Below are positions 19,928-31,236 of a DNA stretch of 64,000 nucleotides, piece by piece. Source of the DNA: Cryptomeria japonica (Eukaryota; Streptophyta; Pinopsida; Cupressales; Cupressaceae); contig NC_081414.1 in assembly GCF_030272615.1 (NCBI RefSeq), positions 310,321,664 through 310,385,663 on the forward strand. Reading direction: 5' to 3'. Each line of letters begins with the position of its first letter. Within the stretch, counting starts at the first letter, position 1. The notes under the pieces are model-generated. The model was not told where the DNA came from. It searched no databases and saw only the letters and a program-made list of their open reading frames with translations. The position numbers were made by a program, and so were the translations under genes.

Positions 19928-21110
19928 TGTTGGCATTTTTGATGATTATGTTGTGATTGTCATTGATGGACACACACTTGCTATGAGAGCACTTTTTATA
20001 TGTATGAGTTATGCTCAACCGGTATTTGTTCCAAATCGGTATTATGTTGTAGTCTTTAGACTATCAGTGTTTTGCAGAAAGTGTTTACCAATCTCAAGTG
20101 GCATGAAGACCTCAAGCGGTTCGAGGATCTCAAATGAAACAAAGCAAAGGAACTAAAAGCGACATTTATCATTTTCCCAATCTTCATTTTTGTCAATTGG
20201 TAATCTGTTTAATAATTAAACCGGTATTACTCTGAGTTACCAACCGGTAATCGGTAAAGTTGTATAAACTGGTAATACTCTGTGATGAGTTACCAACTGG
20301 TATATTTTTGTGATGAGTTACCATCCACCGACACTTTGACCATGATTTTGTGTCGTGTTACCAAATGTGTCTAGATACACTGAACCTAGGAACTTGCAAT
20401 GTAATCCTATTGGACCGACATGAAATCAGATTCCTTTTAAGGACATCATGTCTAGGGGTTTAGTAGTTGTTAGGGTTCAAGGTGATTGTTGAGGTTTTCG
20501 CATGTGCGATTACAGAAGAAGAATAGGTCTGTGTAAAGAAATAGAGTGTGGATTTACTAAAGACTGAAGTAATGCTAAAATGCATTAGCAATGAGCTATC
20601 ATGGATCTAACTAAGCAGACTGTGCTATTTGCTAGATCATTCACTTGTTGATTACTCACATCTTTGACAAGTCGGAAACCCTTAATCGGGTAGGCCCAGA
20701 GAAGCCTTTGTAAATCCTCTAAAAAGGTGATTCACATCTGTGGATCTGAAATCCTCTCACAAGGTAGTCTTTAATCAGACTTATCTCCTAATAGAGATTG
20801 AGATTCCTAACAGGATCTGTTCTGGTAAAGAACATTGTATGACCTTAACTGGTCTGGTTACTATTCTGCAGATAGTTACTTGTGAGTTTCATCTCACCGT
20901 GGTTTTTCCCATTTGGGTTTCCACGTCAAAATCTCTTGTGTTATGGTGATTGTGCTTCTGTGGGTGAATGCCTTACTTGTTGTTTGGTTTGCATTTGTGT
21001 TAACCGGTTTGTTAGTTAAACTATTATACCAGTTTACTGCTAGACTATTAAAGTGTTTGAGTTCAATATTTTTTGGTATACTAATTCACCCCCCCTCTTA
21101 GTATTCATCA
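19928..21110 (+). repeat. C2 3' LTR
   Basis: 1,183 bp, TGTTGGCATT...TTCATCA, followed by target copy gtttg. It is close to the 5' LTR apart from point changes and absence of the 15-bp duplication. Confidence 0.93.
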
Positions 21111-21115
21111 GTTTG

Positions 21116-21770
21116 AAAAGTCCCAAATCTAACTCTAGATGCCAAATCTAGGTCCATTTAACGTTTGAAGGTGTGACAACAATTTAGGCATCATAATTAT
21201 GCAAGCGATTCTCAAACAATGATATCTCAGTCGTGTAGACTCCCTTTTTCGAGCATTTTTTTTAATTTGGGGTAGAATTTGATGATCTCCACATTGGTGC
21301 AGTAGTCTTTTGGGTTTTGTATTTGAAGTTTTTATAAAATTATAAAATCCCTATTTTAACTATTTTTGGGGCATCGTTTAGGCTCATATGGACTCCTTTT
21401 CAAGTGAGTTTTTTTTAGAGTGCATTATTTTTTTTGTATTGTACAGTGGTGCTATTAGTTTATAGTAATTGTGAGAAAAAAAAAAACTTTCAACATATGG
21501 TCCTTTTTAGCCTATTTTGGCAATTATAATGCTTAGATCTCAATTAGGTCATTTGCATTAGTAATTTGAGCCTAATATAGCCCAATTGAGGTAGTTGTAA
21601 ACATCGAAATCAAAAGTCCACTTTGCCTTTTTTTGAAAGTGGCCATTGTAATTACACTAAGTATAGAGTACCAAATCATAATTTGGGAGGGTTTTTTTTA
21701 TTGAATGAATTTGGGGGGTGTCATGTGTGCTTGTACTCCCCTCTCTCTTACGCTCTTTTGATTTTCAATT
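21116..21770 (+). other. C1 leader, non-coding
   Basis: Continuation of 13278-13416 after C2. T-rich, no gene. It leads directly to the C1 gag ATG. Confidence 0.6.
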
Positions 21771-22350
21771 ATGGGTTCTCCAAAGTTTCCACTTTTAACT
21801 CCACATAATTTTGCAACTTGGGAAGTTAATTCATGGAGTAAACTAATGGAAAAAGGTTTAAGTCATTATGCTAATGACACTATTTCATAACACTTAAATC
21901 CTAATGTTGATGCTAATCTAAAAATGAAATGTCTTATCAAAATTTCTATGGCTTTTGGAATGTTGAGAAAATATATATCTTATGATCTTATCTTTGCTTC
22001 GCATAAACGTGGTCAATTGTATGGTCAAGTTGATGAGATTAGAGGATACACACTTGAAAGTGAGCTCCTAAATTTTGATCCTAAGGATTTTGATACAACC
22101 CAAGACTATGTCACCAAGGCAATTGAGCTAAGAGAACAACTCAAGGATTGTGGCATTAAGAAGGAGGATGCATAGTTGGTCTTCAACTTATTGGGGAAGC
22201 TTCCTTCAAAGTATGTAGCTTTTGTTTCTAGTTTCCACACTCATTAGTTGACAATGGGGAGTGCCTATACTACACAATCCTTTGATTCGTTCACTAAGAT
22301 GTTGATGCTTGAACAAGAAAAGTTGAACACAATGGATTGCATTCTTTGAA
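21771..22350 (+). pseudogene. gag: C1 gag (copia capsid domain)
   Basis: ATG 21771 starts a copia gag with LLTPHNFATWEVNSWSKLM near its N-terminus, the usual first block of the UBN2/gag family. It continues through a helix-rich stretch with LESELLNFDPKDFDTTQDY to about 22350. Stops: TAA near 21888, TAG at 22173, TAG near 22245 and TGA near 22347. No zinc knuckle follows; sequence up to 22555 is unreadable. Confidence 0.75.
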
Positions 22351-22554
22351 AAAATCCAGAAGAGAAATTTGACATAGTTAGTGCATAATGATTTGGTTGG
22401 TCTATTTCCACATCAATCTTTTAGTAGAGCTTGATATCTTTTGAACTTTATTGACGATATTTTTCAGGTGCACCTATGTATTTTATCAAACATAACACTA
22501 AAGTATTTGATCAATTCTTGGACTTCAAATCATTTATAGAGAAACAAATTTGGA

Positions 22555-23000
22555 ATTATTTCAAAGTTTTGTGTATAGAAAATGTAGGTGTATGTCAACC
22601 ACGGGTTTGAGTATTATTGTACTTTACAAGACATTGACTTGTAGCATACAATTTCTTATAATCCTCAATGGAATGAAATAGTAGATTGGAAGAATTATTC
22701 TTTGAAAAAGGTGGTTAGTTACATGATATACTCTAGATCTTCTGCACCACCATATTGGGCATAAGCTATCAACTGTGTATGTTATATTGAGAATTAGGTT
22801 CCTCATAATTTCGTGAAGGGTTTTACTCCTTTATAAGCTTGGACTAATAAAAAAACCCTTACTACAACACTTTTAAGTGTTTTCCATCCTCACATGGGCC
22901 CCACATTTGAGCATAAAAACACTAGGCTATGAATACACAAAGAAAGCCTTGTATATTTGTTGGGTATGTAAATAGAATTAAGGGATACATGTTTCTTCAT
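22555..23000 (+). pseudogene. C1 integrase remnant
   Basis: The end of a copia integrase core and the segment behind it. A YNPQWNEIVDWKN stretch (22669-22692) corresponds to the conserved block that holds the catalytic Glu; that Glu reads Asp here (22684-22686) and neighbouring residues are changed too. AINCVCYIEN near 22765 and a PHNFVKG segment near 22801 follow the usual copia order. Many stops. The 23000-23250 stretch is the acidic, Asp/Ser-rich linker to RT (SDDDVDTHSSLSHH). Confidence 0.7.
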
Positions 23001-23412
23001 CCTACCACTTATGTGTTGTTCATTAAAGGAGTGTTAATTTTGAGGAGTCTTGATAACTCTTCTTCTCCCACTTCTCCACAAGTCATCACTTTGGAGTCAA
23101 TATGACATAATGATAATTTTTTTGAGGATTTTGATCACCACGATCCCATTGAGGAGTCTTATTTAGATAGTGATGATGATGTTGATACACATTCTTCACT
23201 TAGTCATCATTTAGATTCTCCTTTAGATTCTCTATCTAGATAGCCTTCTCAGGCTTGACAAATATTAGAGTCACCAAAGAATTGGGTTGGGGATCCTTCG
23301 AACACTATAAGAATAAGATCATAGTTTTAGGAGGCTCCACATCTCTTCATTTCCATAGCTTTAGATCCACATTATTTTCAAGAATCTTCAAGTATCTCTG
23401 AGTGGTATGTTT

Positions 23413-23621
23413 TTTATTAAGATAAAATAGGTTATGAAGGGGCCCTAAAACCCTAGACAACAAAAAGCTTCCTAAAACTAGAAAATAACAAAAAACCAAT
23501 AACCAACCATCAACAAAACATTAGCTAAACAATAGACAACGAAATAGGGACCAAGACCCAGACAAAACTACTATAATTCCTTCAAGGTTTTAGCATCTTT
23601 AGTATCCTTTTAGATCAGGTG
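23413..23621 (-). mobile_element. 5'-truncated LINE insertion with 18-bp target duplication
   Basis: A 209-bp insert in minus orientation between ATCTCTGAGTGGTATGTT (23395-23412) and ATCTCTGAGTGGGATGTT (23622-23639), an 18-bp duplication with one mismatch. The left end reads TTTTATTAAGATAAAATAGG, which on the minus strand is a 3' end finishing ...CTTAATAAAA. Long variable target duplications and an A-rich 3' end are LINE/SINE hallmarks, and the inserted text resembles plant LINE 3' untranslated ends. No ORF. Confidence 0.75.
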
Positions 23622-23639
23622 ATCTCTGAGTGGGATGTT

Positions 23640-24184
23640 GCTATAAAGGGGGAGTTTAGTATTTTGGAGAGGAACAACACATTGTATTTAGCCCCCTTTC
23701 CTAAAGGAGGGAAACTTATTTGATAAAAAAAAAAATAGTAGCAGATGGGTTTATTGATAAGCATGAGGCTCACTTGGTTGCCAGAGGATTTTCCTAGGTT
23801 CTTGGGATTGACTACTTTGATACTTTTACACCAATTACCAAAACAAATTCCATCCAACTTGTCCTTGCTATTATTGCAGCCCATAGATGGGAAGTTTATC
23901 CGATGGATGTGAAGAGTACCTTTCTTCATGGTAACATTCAAGAGGAGATATATATGGAGTAGCCATAGGGGTTTGTACAATATTCTCACTTGTTTTTCAT
24001 CTCAGGAAGTCTCTCTATGACCTCAAATGAGACCCTTAGTATTGGTGTAAGATGGGTTCTTTCCTTCTAATGGTTTAGTTCACTAGATGCCTTTAAGATT
24101 CAAATGTCTATATTTTATGACATGATGATACTCACACTATCCTAGTTCTCTATGTTGATGGTTTATTGATCATAGGGATATTAA
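23640..24184 (+). pseudogene. C1 reverse transcriptase, N-terminal half
   Basis: Copia RT. GIDYFDTFTPITKTNSIQ (about 23806-23859) and RWEVYPMDVKSTFLHGN (about 23887-23937) are the two classic blocks; PMDVK holds the first catalytic Asp. The YVDG stretch at about 24152 is the active-site box with the second Asp changed to Gly. Homology stops at about 24184. Several stops and a shift near 24000. Confidence 0.88.
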
Positions 24185-24830
24185 TTGTCAATTGTCAATA
24201 AATAATACCAACATAGCTTAACAGTAGCACATTAATCATCATCACACAATCATCAATCATCAACATAGAAACACATGAACACTAGATTTATGTGGAAAAA
24301 CCAAACCGGGGAAAAACACAATGAGAATCTAACTCACAGTGTGAATAACAATGTTTACAACACTTAGGCTTACTACCAAGGAGCACCAACACCTGAAGGA
24401 ATTGTAGAGTTAAGGCACACAACCTTAGGCAAGATATAAAGAGGACTTGCACAACTGAAGATCACTTCTTCCAGACAAAATACAAACTACTGCCAAAGGA
24501 CTCACTGTCAATCAACAATGAATGAAATGGCTAAATTGAAATTGAGAAGGATTCTCCTGACATGAAATTGTCCTTGAACAGCTAAATTAAGTGACCAATA
24601 TCATGGCAAACATCTCTGTTTATCTCTACTGCAAAATATATCAGCTTCAAAGCTCTTCACAAACTAAATTTTGCATCACCATAATCTCAAATCTGCTTGG
24701 AAATCATTCACATACACTTCTCACACAATTCACTTCTCGTCTACACATACTTCATCCATCCGCACATTTTAAATACAAGATATGTAATGCCCACACTTGA
24801 GAAAACTCTTATTCCATTTTGTTAGACTCG
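24185..24830 (-). repeat. Copia LTR fragment, minus orientation
   Basis: Contains TTTATGTGGAAAAACCAAACCGGGGAAAAAC and AAGGAGCACCAACACC, which parallel stretches in the minus-oriented LTRs at 41510-41630 and 47280-47310. It begins abruptly inside the C1 RT. No matching second LTR or target duplication found, so the borders are approximate. Confidence 0.5.
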
Positions 24831-26860
24831 ATTAGACATTTATTTTGTGCGATGGATATGATAGACTTGTTTGGATTCATGTGATGCATAGATGTATTTT
24901 GGCTTTTATATGTGCTCATTGATGATCATTTATCAATATTGTATGCTTCATGACTTTAGATAATATTGATTTTTGATCATGCTTCATTGCGACCTTATTT
25001 GATTAGATATCATGATGATGCTCTCATTGCTACATGTACTTATGTCATGTTGATGCCTAGATGGATAGATTTCATTGATTATTGCTTATGATGAGATGGA
25101 CATACTAACCCCAACTTTGATTTATGTAGGATGTATGGCTCATTGCATGACTATTGTTTGACTGTATGCATGGGGGAATCAACATCACATCACTCATTGT
25201 GAGTGGGATGTGCTGTTGCGACATTCCTCCACTTGTCTATTATGTATGAATATATATATGCACATGTATTGCTTTGTGGTTGTAGGGTTGCAAGTACTAA
25301 GAAATTCATTCCTCTCGGGCAATCGGGTGCGAGCTCCCCTGGCTTGATAGGTGTGAGCGTGCCTCTTCCCAATGGCAATATGTGGTTCAAAGATGTCGTT
25401 GGTTCCCTTCCCACACTCTAGGTCTAGGTTTGGCATCAAGTCCTTGTTATCAGTCTTGGCAAGTTCACCATGTCGTCATCGTTGTCACGACTTGTGAGTA
25501 TGTGACATGGTTAGTTGATTATTCAGTTATTTTATTTAAGTTCCTTGAGTAATGATTGATTTATTACTTAGTGTATTTAATTTCGGCATTTGGTTGACTG
25601 TGTTTGGGTGGTCACTTGATACTAGTTATGACCCTATTAGTAATATCGTTATTTTGAAGTTATTAAGATTTGACAATTTTCAAATTATTTATTATTTCCA
25701 TGTTTAAAATTTGGTTAATGCTCATATGGAGATTTCAAGATTTTATTTGGCCATTTACGTTTTAAGCCGGTTTAATTTATTGAATATTTGTTGATTTTCG
25801 CGTTATTGACTTTATTGTCATTAAATGATTTTAATCTTTAATTATTTATTTGTCTTGATTATTTTAACTGTATTATTTATTTAATTGTCGGATTCGATTT
25901 CTATCCGGCCAATATTGAGAAGTCGATTATTTAATGGAATTAGTCCATTTGATTTTTAAATCAGTGTATATATAAATATGAGAATAAACATAATTTGAAT
26001 GATTAAAAAAAAAAGAATAGATTATAATATATTACTTATTAAACTTTACTACATTTTAATATCCAGTCTTTTATTTTGAGAGTTGTTTTAAAAAATCAAT
26101 GAGAGAATATAATTTTTTTTTTAAATCCCATAAAATGTGATATGGCAATTTCCAATATTTTATTATCCCATATTTGAAAAGAAGCTAGGGTTTCATTTTT
26201 GGGGGAATTCTTCATGTGCTTTGGATTTCTTGTTTGCTAGAAAGAGGAAATTGTTGGAGAATTTGAAGGATTGGAGAGTTGGGGAAAGATTGTTGTTGAA
26301 AGATTGTGTTGCTGCCCAAATTTCCTTCTTACCATTTGCTTGAGGAAGAGCTAGGGTCTATTTCTCTTTGTTTTTTTTTTCCCTTCCATGAGCTGAAAAC
26401 CAAAAAAAAAATTAGAGAAGAAAACCTATATTTTACCTTCCTATATGTTCAAATCTTGAATGCATTTGATAGGGATTTGATTTGTAGAGGAAGACATTGT
26501 GTTTGCAACTGCAGTTGAAAGAAACAAAACAAATAAAAATAGAAACCCTCATTTGATTTCCAGTTGGGAATATAATTTTGACTGATTGTGAGGAAGGAAA
26601 CATGGATTTTGAGATATCAAACTTGTCTTGTTAGAATCATACTGATAATTTGATTGCTGTTAATTTTTGATATATATATTAAAAAAAATTGATTTGGGGT
26701 AGTTTTCTCCCTTTTGGGCCTACTGTTATTTCATTTTGCCCTGTTGTTATTTCATTAAAAATTGTTAATGTGGAAAGAGTTTACATAGAAATCTTCAAAC
26801 AAAAATTAATTTAAATACAAAAAAAAATTAAATAAAAAATATCGTTTTAAAACCTAAAAA
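24831..26860. other. AT-rich DNA, no gene recognised
   Basis: No ORF here resembles a known protein. 25190-25440 is less AT-rich and has open frames on both strands, but without motifs or codon structure. 25500-26160 is T/A-rich in an LTR-like manner, without paired ends. Confidence 0.4.
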
Positions 26861-26922
26861 TGGCGTTGGGTGGGGGAGGTAGGGCGACGTTGTTGTTGGA
26901 AACCCCAATATCGTGGGGGTGT

Positions 26923-27027
26923 GGTGCTCACAACACCCCACTATATGGGGGGTGCTACGACACCCTCCATATCATAAAGTGGTGTTGTGCAGCACCACCC
27001 ATGATATGGGGGGGTGTTGTGAGCACC
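26923..27027. repeat. 105-bp GC-rich foldback
   Basis: A perfect 17-bp inverted repeat (GGTGCTCACAACACCCC at 26923-26939 against 27011-27027) encloses a second 9-bp pair (CCATATCAT 26967-26975 with 27001-27009) and a third 6-bp pair (GTGGTG/CACCAC, 26980-26999). It stands alone in an AT-rich region. It could form one long hairpin and may be a small MITE or a fragment of one. Confidence 0.8.
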
Positions 27028-27155
27028 TTCCATCGTGGGTGCTGTCACAACACTCCACACACACACACACAAAAAAAAGGCATTTTATTTTATTTTAGTT
27101 AAATGCATTTTATTATATTTAAAATATATTTTATTTTATTTTATTTGGTTTTAAA

Positions 27156-27162
<7 letters not shown>

Positions 27163-27245
<83 letters not shown>
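27163..27245. repeat. (AT)n microsatellite
   Basis: 83 uninterrupted bases of alternating A and T, about 41 units, preceded by a (CA)n run near 27055 and A/T-rich DNA. Probably length-polymorphic. Confidence 0.97.
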
Positions 27246-27248
<3 letters not shown>

Positions 27249-27780
27249 GATAAATATTAAGTGAATGGGTTTTAATTTTATTAAAGCATTGAAATATTAA
27301 AATAATAATATAATGCCAATACACCAGATGATATTCGAGTGATATTAATAATTGTACAATTGTAATACGATGTTAATTCGAAGGCCTTATTGTTATTATT
27401 GTTGTTATGTATTTGACAATATTAAATGGTAATGGATATACATACAAACTTTATATATACACGTGAGTATATCATTGCAATTATGGATTGCCCATTAAGT
27501 TAACCCTTCTCAACTAAGAGTCTTTTTAGTTATGCTTTGCATCCAGAGGTCGTTTGTGTCGTTTGATTTAAACCAATGGTTAATGTGAGTTTTTGTCTTT
27601 ACTTGTGTATCATGAGATTTACTTGCCCATTTTGACATGCCCTCGTGATGATTTTCCATGAGGAGGAAATAACCATACTGCTGATTTTGTGGTAGCGAGT
27701 GTGAAGACCTCATGATGTTGATATGTTTTAGTGCAGTGGTATCATGAGTTAGTTATATTTCTTTGGTTAAGAGGCTCGTT
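27246..27780. other. Unassigned DNA left of C3
   Basis: Non-coding; the minus ORF at 27510-27713 has no recognisable motif. It does not match the C3 3' LTR, so the C3 5' LTR was truncated at about 27781 and this DNA joined to it. Confidence 0.45.
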
Positions 27781-27864
27781 CGGTATACTCACATATAATT
27801 GTTAAAGGGAAAAATTTGAGAACCATTGATTCACCCCCCTCTCAGTGGTGCATTTTGTCTAACG
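27781..27864 (+). repeat. C3 5' LTR, only the last 84 bp
   Basis: CGGTATACTCACATA...TTCACCCCCCTCTCAGTGGTGCATTTTGTCTAAC matches the end of the 3' LTR at 33701-33784. Upstream of 27781 the similarity stops. Confidence 0.85.
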
Positions 27865-27865
27865 A

Positions 27866-27878
27866 TTGGTATCAGAGC
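27866..27878 (+). other. C3 primer-binding site
   Basis: TTGGTATCAGAGC, a full match to the initiator tRNA-Met PBS, next to the LTR end. Confidence 0.93.
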
Positions 27879-27929
27879 TTAGGTTCCTATTTAGAAGAGT
27901 TTTCTCCAACTTGGGTAGACTCTGGCTAA

Positions 27930-28142
27930 AGGACACAATGGTCCATTCAAACTATTCTATTTGGAGTTGTAGAATGGAAGTCTACCTATCCTCTCTAGGG
28001 TTTGATGTGTGGATGTCTATTGTAAATGGTTGCCCTAGTAAAGTCAATCCTCCCACCGATTCAAATGCAGAAAGAAGAAACCAGTGTAATGATATAGCAT
28101 ATGAAGGCTATACTTTGTGGTTTATCTGATGATGTTTCCTTA
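27930..28142 (+). pseudogene. gag: C3 gag N-terminal piece
   Basis: Translates to a stretch with NYSIWSCRMEVYLSSLGFDVW (codons from about 27947), closely similar to the gag N-terminus of C4 (WSRRMETYLSSL). It stops at 28127 and the rest of the capsid domain is missing: the next readable frame begins with a single LWERLKKLYGNE motif near 28170 and then jumps to the C-terminal acidic region. Confidence 0.8.
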
Positions 28143-28145
28143 TAG

Positions 28146-29924
28146 GTGGATAGATGCAGATCGACAAAAAGCTTATGGGAGAGATTGAAGAAGCTCTATG
28201 GAAATGAGCCTACTACTGCAAGAACGACTTGTGAAGATAGAAGGAGAAATGCATCTCATGTATCTGTAGATGATGAAGGCAGATCGGCCAACAACTGCAA
28301 CATTGATGAAGAAGGAACCCACCTCTTCATGGCTCAAGAATCAGAAGATGAGAGGAACACATCTGAGAATGATCATGTAGATCACCCCAACCGACAAGAT
28401 GTGTTTTGTAGTGATAGTGAAGGTGAAGAAGAAGAAGAAGAAGCAAAAGTTGATCTTAAAGGAGAGCTTGTAAATGCACTTGAAGAGCTCAGTAGAGTAA
28501 GAAAGGAATACAAGTTGTTCAAGAATGCTACTATAGTGGAGCAGAACTGGTTGATGAAATGCCTTGAAGATTATGAGAAATGTATCTCAAAGTTGAAGCC
28601 TCAATAAGGAGACACTAACGAATGTCAGTGTAATGATCTAGCCTCTAAGCTAGAAATAAAAGATAAAGAATATCAACAGTTGCTTAGAGAAATGGACATT
28701 CTTTGAAGTGACCTTGGGAAGTGTTGGGATGAGATCAAGATAAGAATCCGGTTTGATGGCAACACTGATGCCTTGGACAAGATGTTGAAGAAGCAAAAGC
28801 ATGCCAAGGACACTGGAGATTTAGGAAGTGGTGTCGGTGAATGCTCCACCAACAAGAATGTCTCCCACAATGACATTCTGTTTGTCTCCTCAAATGGAGA
28901 AAACAAGGGTCAGACCTTCACAATTAGAAATGATCCTCGGAAGATGGTTGACCTAACCACAACCGGTGAAGACTTGTAAACAAGAATGAAGACTGCTGCT
29001 ACAAGAAGGAGGAACACTGCAGATCCCAAAGGAAAAGGGAAGATGGGAGATGACAGCTTCACCGGAAGAAGGAACATGAGAAGACAACAAAGAAGACCTC
29101 CTACCGGTAGAGGACAAAGGAATGCTACCGCCCACAGGAAAAAGCAAGTGTGGGAGAAGAAGAGATCAGATGGAGGAAATGCAAAGAATGGACAACCTAG
29201 GATCCATCCTCAGAGAAGGAAAACTAGAGATGCCAGACCGGTAAGATCTCCCCATGCATGGCATAATAAATTTGTAAGTCATATGCCATCCTTCTCTGGT
29301 TATTGCTTTGCATGTAATGGCTATGGCCATAGGGAAGGAGAATGTAGAAAGGGATCTAGAAGGAGCAATCTAGGATCTCATAGAAATCATGCATATGAGC
29401 GAAATGTATCAAGGAGTAGATACATGCATATCCCCTCTCTCGGTTATGGGAAGAGTGTTTGTTATAATTGCAATAGATCAGACCATGGAGAGTTTGAATG
29501 TAGGAAGAGGAACTTACAGTCATAGGGCAACCGATATAATAGATTTTCTCTACTTAGAAATGGATACAAAGCATATGGAAGACATAGTCCTGCATGGAGT
29601 CAAAGAAGAAATGTACTTGCAAGAGCAAGAGATCCACTGGTTTTGGTTGCCACTCACAACAACATGACTAGAAGAAGATGGTCAAACTAGTATGATAAGA
29701 GATTCCCCAATCATGAAGTTGGGATGGATGATGTGTGCTACTATAGCACTACTTTCGGTTGTGATGTAGAGTCCAGAAATGAAAGGACCCATCAACTAAA
29801 GAAGGTAAGACCTGCTCCCATGACTGAAAATGGGAAGAAGAATGAGAGAAAGCATGTATGGAGGAAGAAGACCATGGACCGACACTATGCATTCAATGCA
29901 CGGGTGATATCTCCTAAGGCCTAA
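28146..29924 (+). pseudogene. gag: C3 gag C-terminal region: coiled coil plus zinc knuckles
   Basis: One phase from 28146 to TAA 29922-29924, with TAA 28605, TGA near 28704, TAA 28977, TAG 29523 and TAG near 29688. After an acidic stretch (SDSEGEEEEEE), a coiled coil (LVNALEELSRVRKEYKLFKN) matches C4 gag (ELIGALEELDKVRKEYKKYK). GSGVGECS near 28835 parallels GIGYEVGECS there. Two CCHC knuckles are complete: CFACNGYGHREGEC (about 29305) and CYNCNRSDHGEFEC (about 29460, with Asp for the usual Gly before His). An Arg/Lys-rich tail follows. It ends without any protease sequence. Confidence 0.85.
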
Positions 29925-31236
29925 AGGAGATGCAGGACCTCAAGGGGAGTAACTTATTGACCAGATCATTCACTCCCTCAGTAAAGAAGGGCACATGGAA
30001 GAAAAAGCTGCTACCGGTATGAAGGATGAAAATAAGAAGATAAGTGTGTGTAGTGACTGCCTTGGCTACACACCTACAAATCAGTGTTGGATCATTACTT
30101 CTTGTGTCAAGAGATGGAGATTATCAATTGAAATCAGATGCACAATAACACAAAATGTTAGGAGTTAGAGGAAGGTGCCCTGGTAGTGATGATGGACCGG
30201 TACAGGAAATTGGTATGTGCAGGATGTTATTGGTATGAATGCTAACAGGTACTTGTAGTTTATGCAAGACAATGAGGTTGGAAATCATTGCAATAGCCCC
30301 AATAGAATGGAATGTGGAGTTTATGTCTTAGGTGGTATTGGAAAAGACCTGAAAGACATATGTTGGCCCGATTGTTGATCATGCAAGCATACATGCTTTT
30401 GGGATAACCGGTTTGACTCTTGGCATGATGATGACATTATATGGTGTTGTGAAGATCTAAGATCATGTCTTAGGCTGTGGTGGATATCATGAAGCTGAAA
30501 GATCACCAGAAGATCACATATGCACAACTCAACTGGTATATGGAGTTGATTAAAGCCCCATTTTTGACTTGACAAGCAGTATGAACCTGAGATGTATGAC
30601 TCAGGGGGAGTTCAAGTGTTTTTGAAGCTGAGCCGACATGCTTGAACTTGTATGTGTAAGTATACTGACCGCCCAAACTATAGATGATAGAAATTGTTGT
30701 AGGAATACCTAGGAGAATTTCATATTTAAGGGTATCTACTTGTAATTTGGTTGGTTGTATTCATAGTACAATCACATTTGATTCTAAAGAAATTTGGGAT
30801 CAAACAAGAGGTAATGCAGTCTGACCGACAAGTAAGCAGTATTCACTGACACATCCTTGTATAATTGAGTCCTTTAACAAATGGTATCAAATTTGCATAC
30901 TCAATTGGTGTCAGTTGATGGTTGAGTCCTCCATCTTAAGTGCTGCTCCTTGAGAAGATATAACAAGTGGTATCAAAAGAGGACATGCATCTCGTAAAGT
31001 TAAAGGAGGAGAAAGAATTATGTCAGTGCCTGGTAGAAACAAGGAGGAGTGAGACCCTGATAGTGCCCTTTTTTGTTGTTGTCAAAGGGGGAGAACGATT
31101 TTGTAGTATATTGCATACTACATGTGAGAGAATTCATGGATTATACAAAGAGGAGTTTGGATCACACAAAGGAGTAGAGAGACTATGTAGTATGCCAGAT
31201 ACTACATGTGTTGACATCAATGCCAAAGGGGGAGAT
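29925..31236 (+). other. C3 3' untranslated region with PPT series
   Basis: Non-coding 1.3 kb where pol would be expected. Purine tracts: AGGGGGAG at 30603-30610, AAAGGGGGAGAA at 31084-31095 and AAAGGGGGAGA at 31225-31235, the last one base before the 3' LTR. Confidence 0.75.

Larger units (their letters stand above)
13417..21110 (+). mobile_element. C2: pol-less copia-type LTR element with a large unknown ORF
   Basis: 7,694 bp between 5-bp target copies gtttg (13412-13416 and 21111-21115). LTRs are 1,196 and 1,183 bp (TGTTGGCATT...TTCATCA). PBS and PPT are present and adjacent to the LTRs. Inside are ORF1 (14663-15943, coiled coil and CCHC knuckles) and ORF2 (16385-19655, unrecognised). I find no capsid UBN2-type domain, protease, integrase, RT or RNase H in any frame, so the element must have relied on another element for its enzymes. 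Several AGGGGGAG tracts before the 3' LTR place it in the Sirevirus type. Confidence 0.9.
12666..24184 (+). mobile_element. C1: old Ty1/copia element split by C2 and a LINE
   Basis: Reconstructed from separated parts in one orientation: 5' LTR 12666-13277, PBS-like site right after it, leader 13278-13416 plus 21116-21770, gag 21771-22350, integrase remnant 22555-23000 and RT 23640-24184. C2 (13417-21110) lies in the leader and the LINE fragment (23413-23621) lies just upstream of RT. No 3' LTR is found; similarity stops near 24184, where an unrelated LTR fragment begins. The order gag, integrase, RT marks it as copia. Confidence 0.8.

Noticed and set aside
25190-25440. Overlapping ORFs on both strands in a less AT-rich patch
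   Set aside because: No recognisable domain, no ORF clearly better than the others; could be chance or an unknown repeat. Not called as a gene.
26860-27102. 80-codon ORF rich in Gly, Cys and His
   Set aside because: It is produced by the 105-bp foldback and the (CA)n run; the repeated CGAHNTP-like words simply mirror the inverted repeats.
26923-27245. Possible CRISPR or satellite array
   Set aside because: No regular repeat-spacer structure; it is a foldback plus a dinucleotide run, in a eukaryotic genome.
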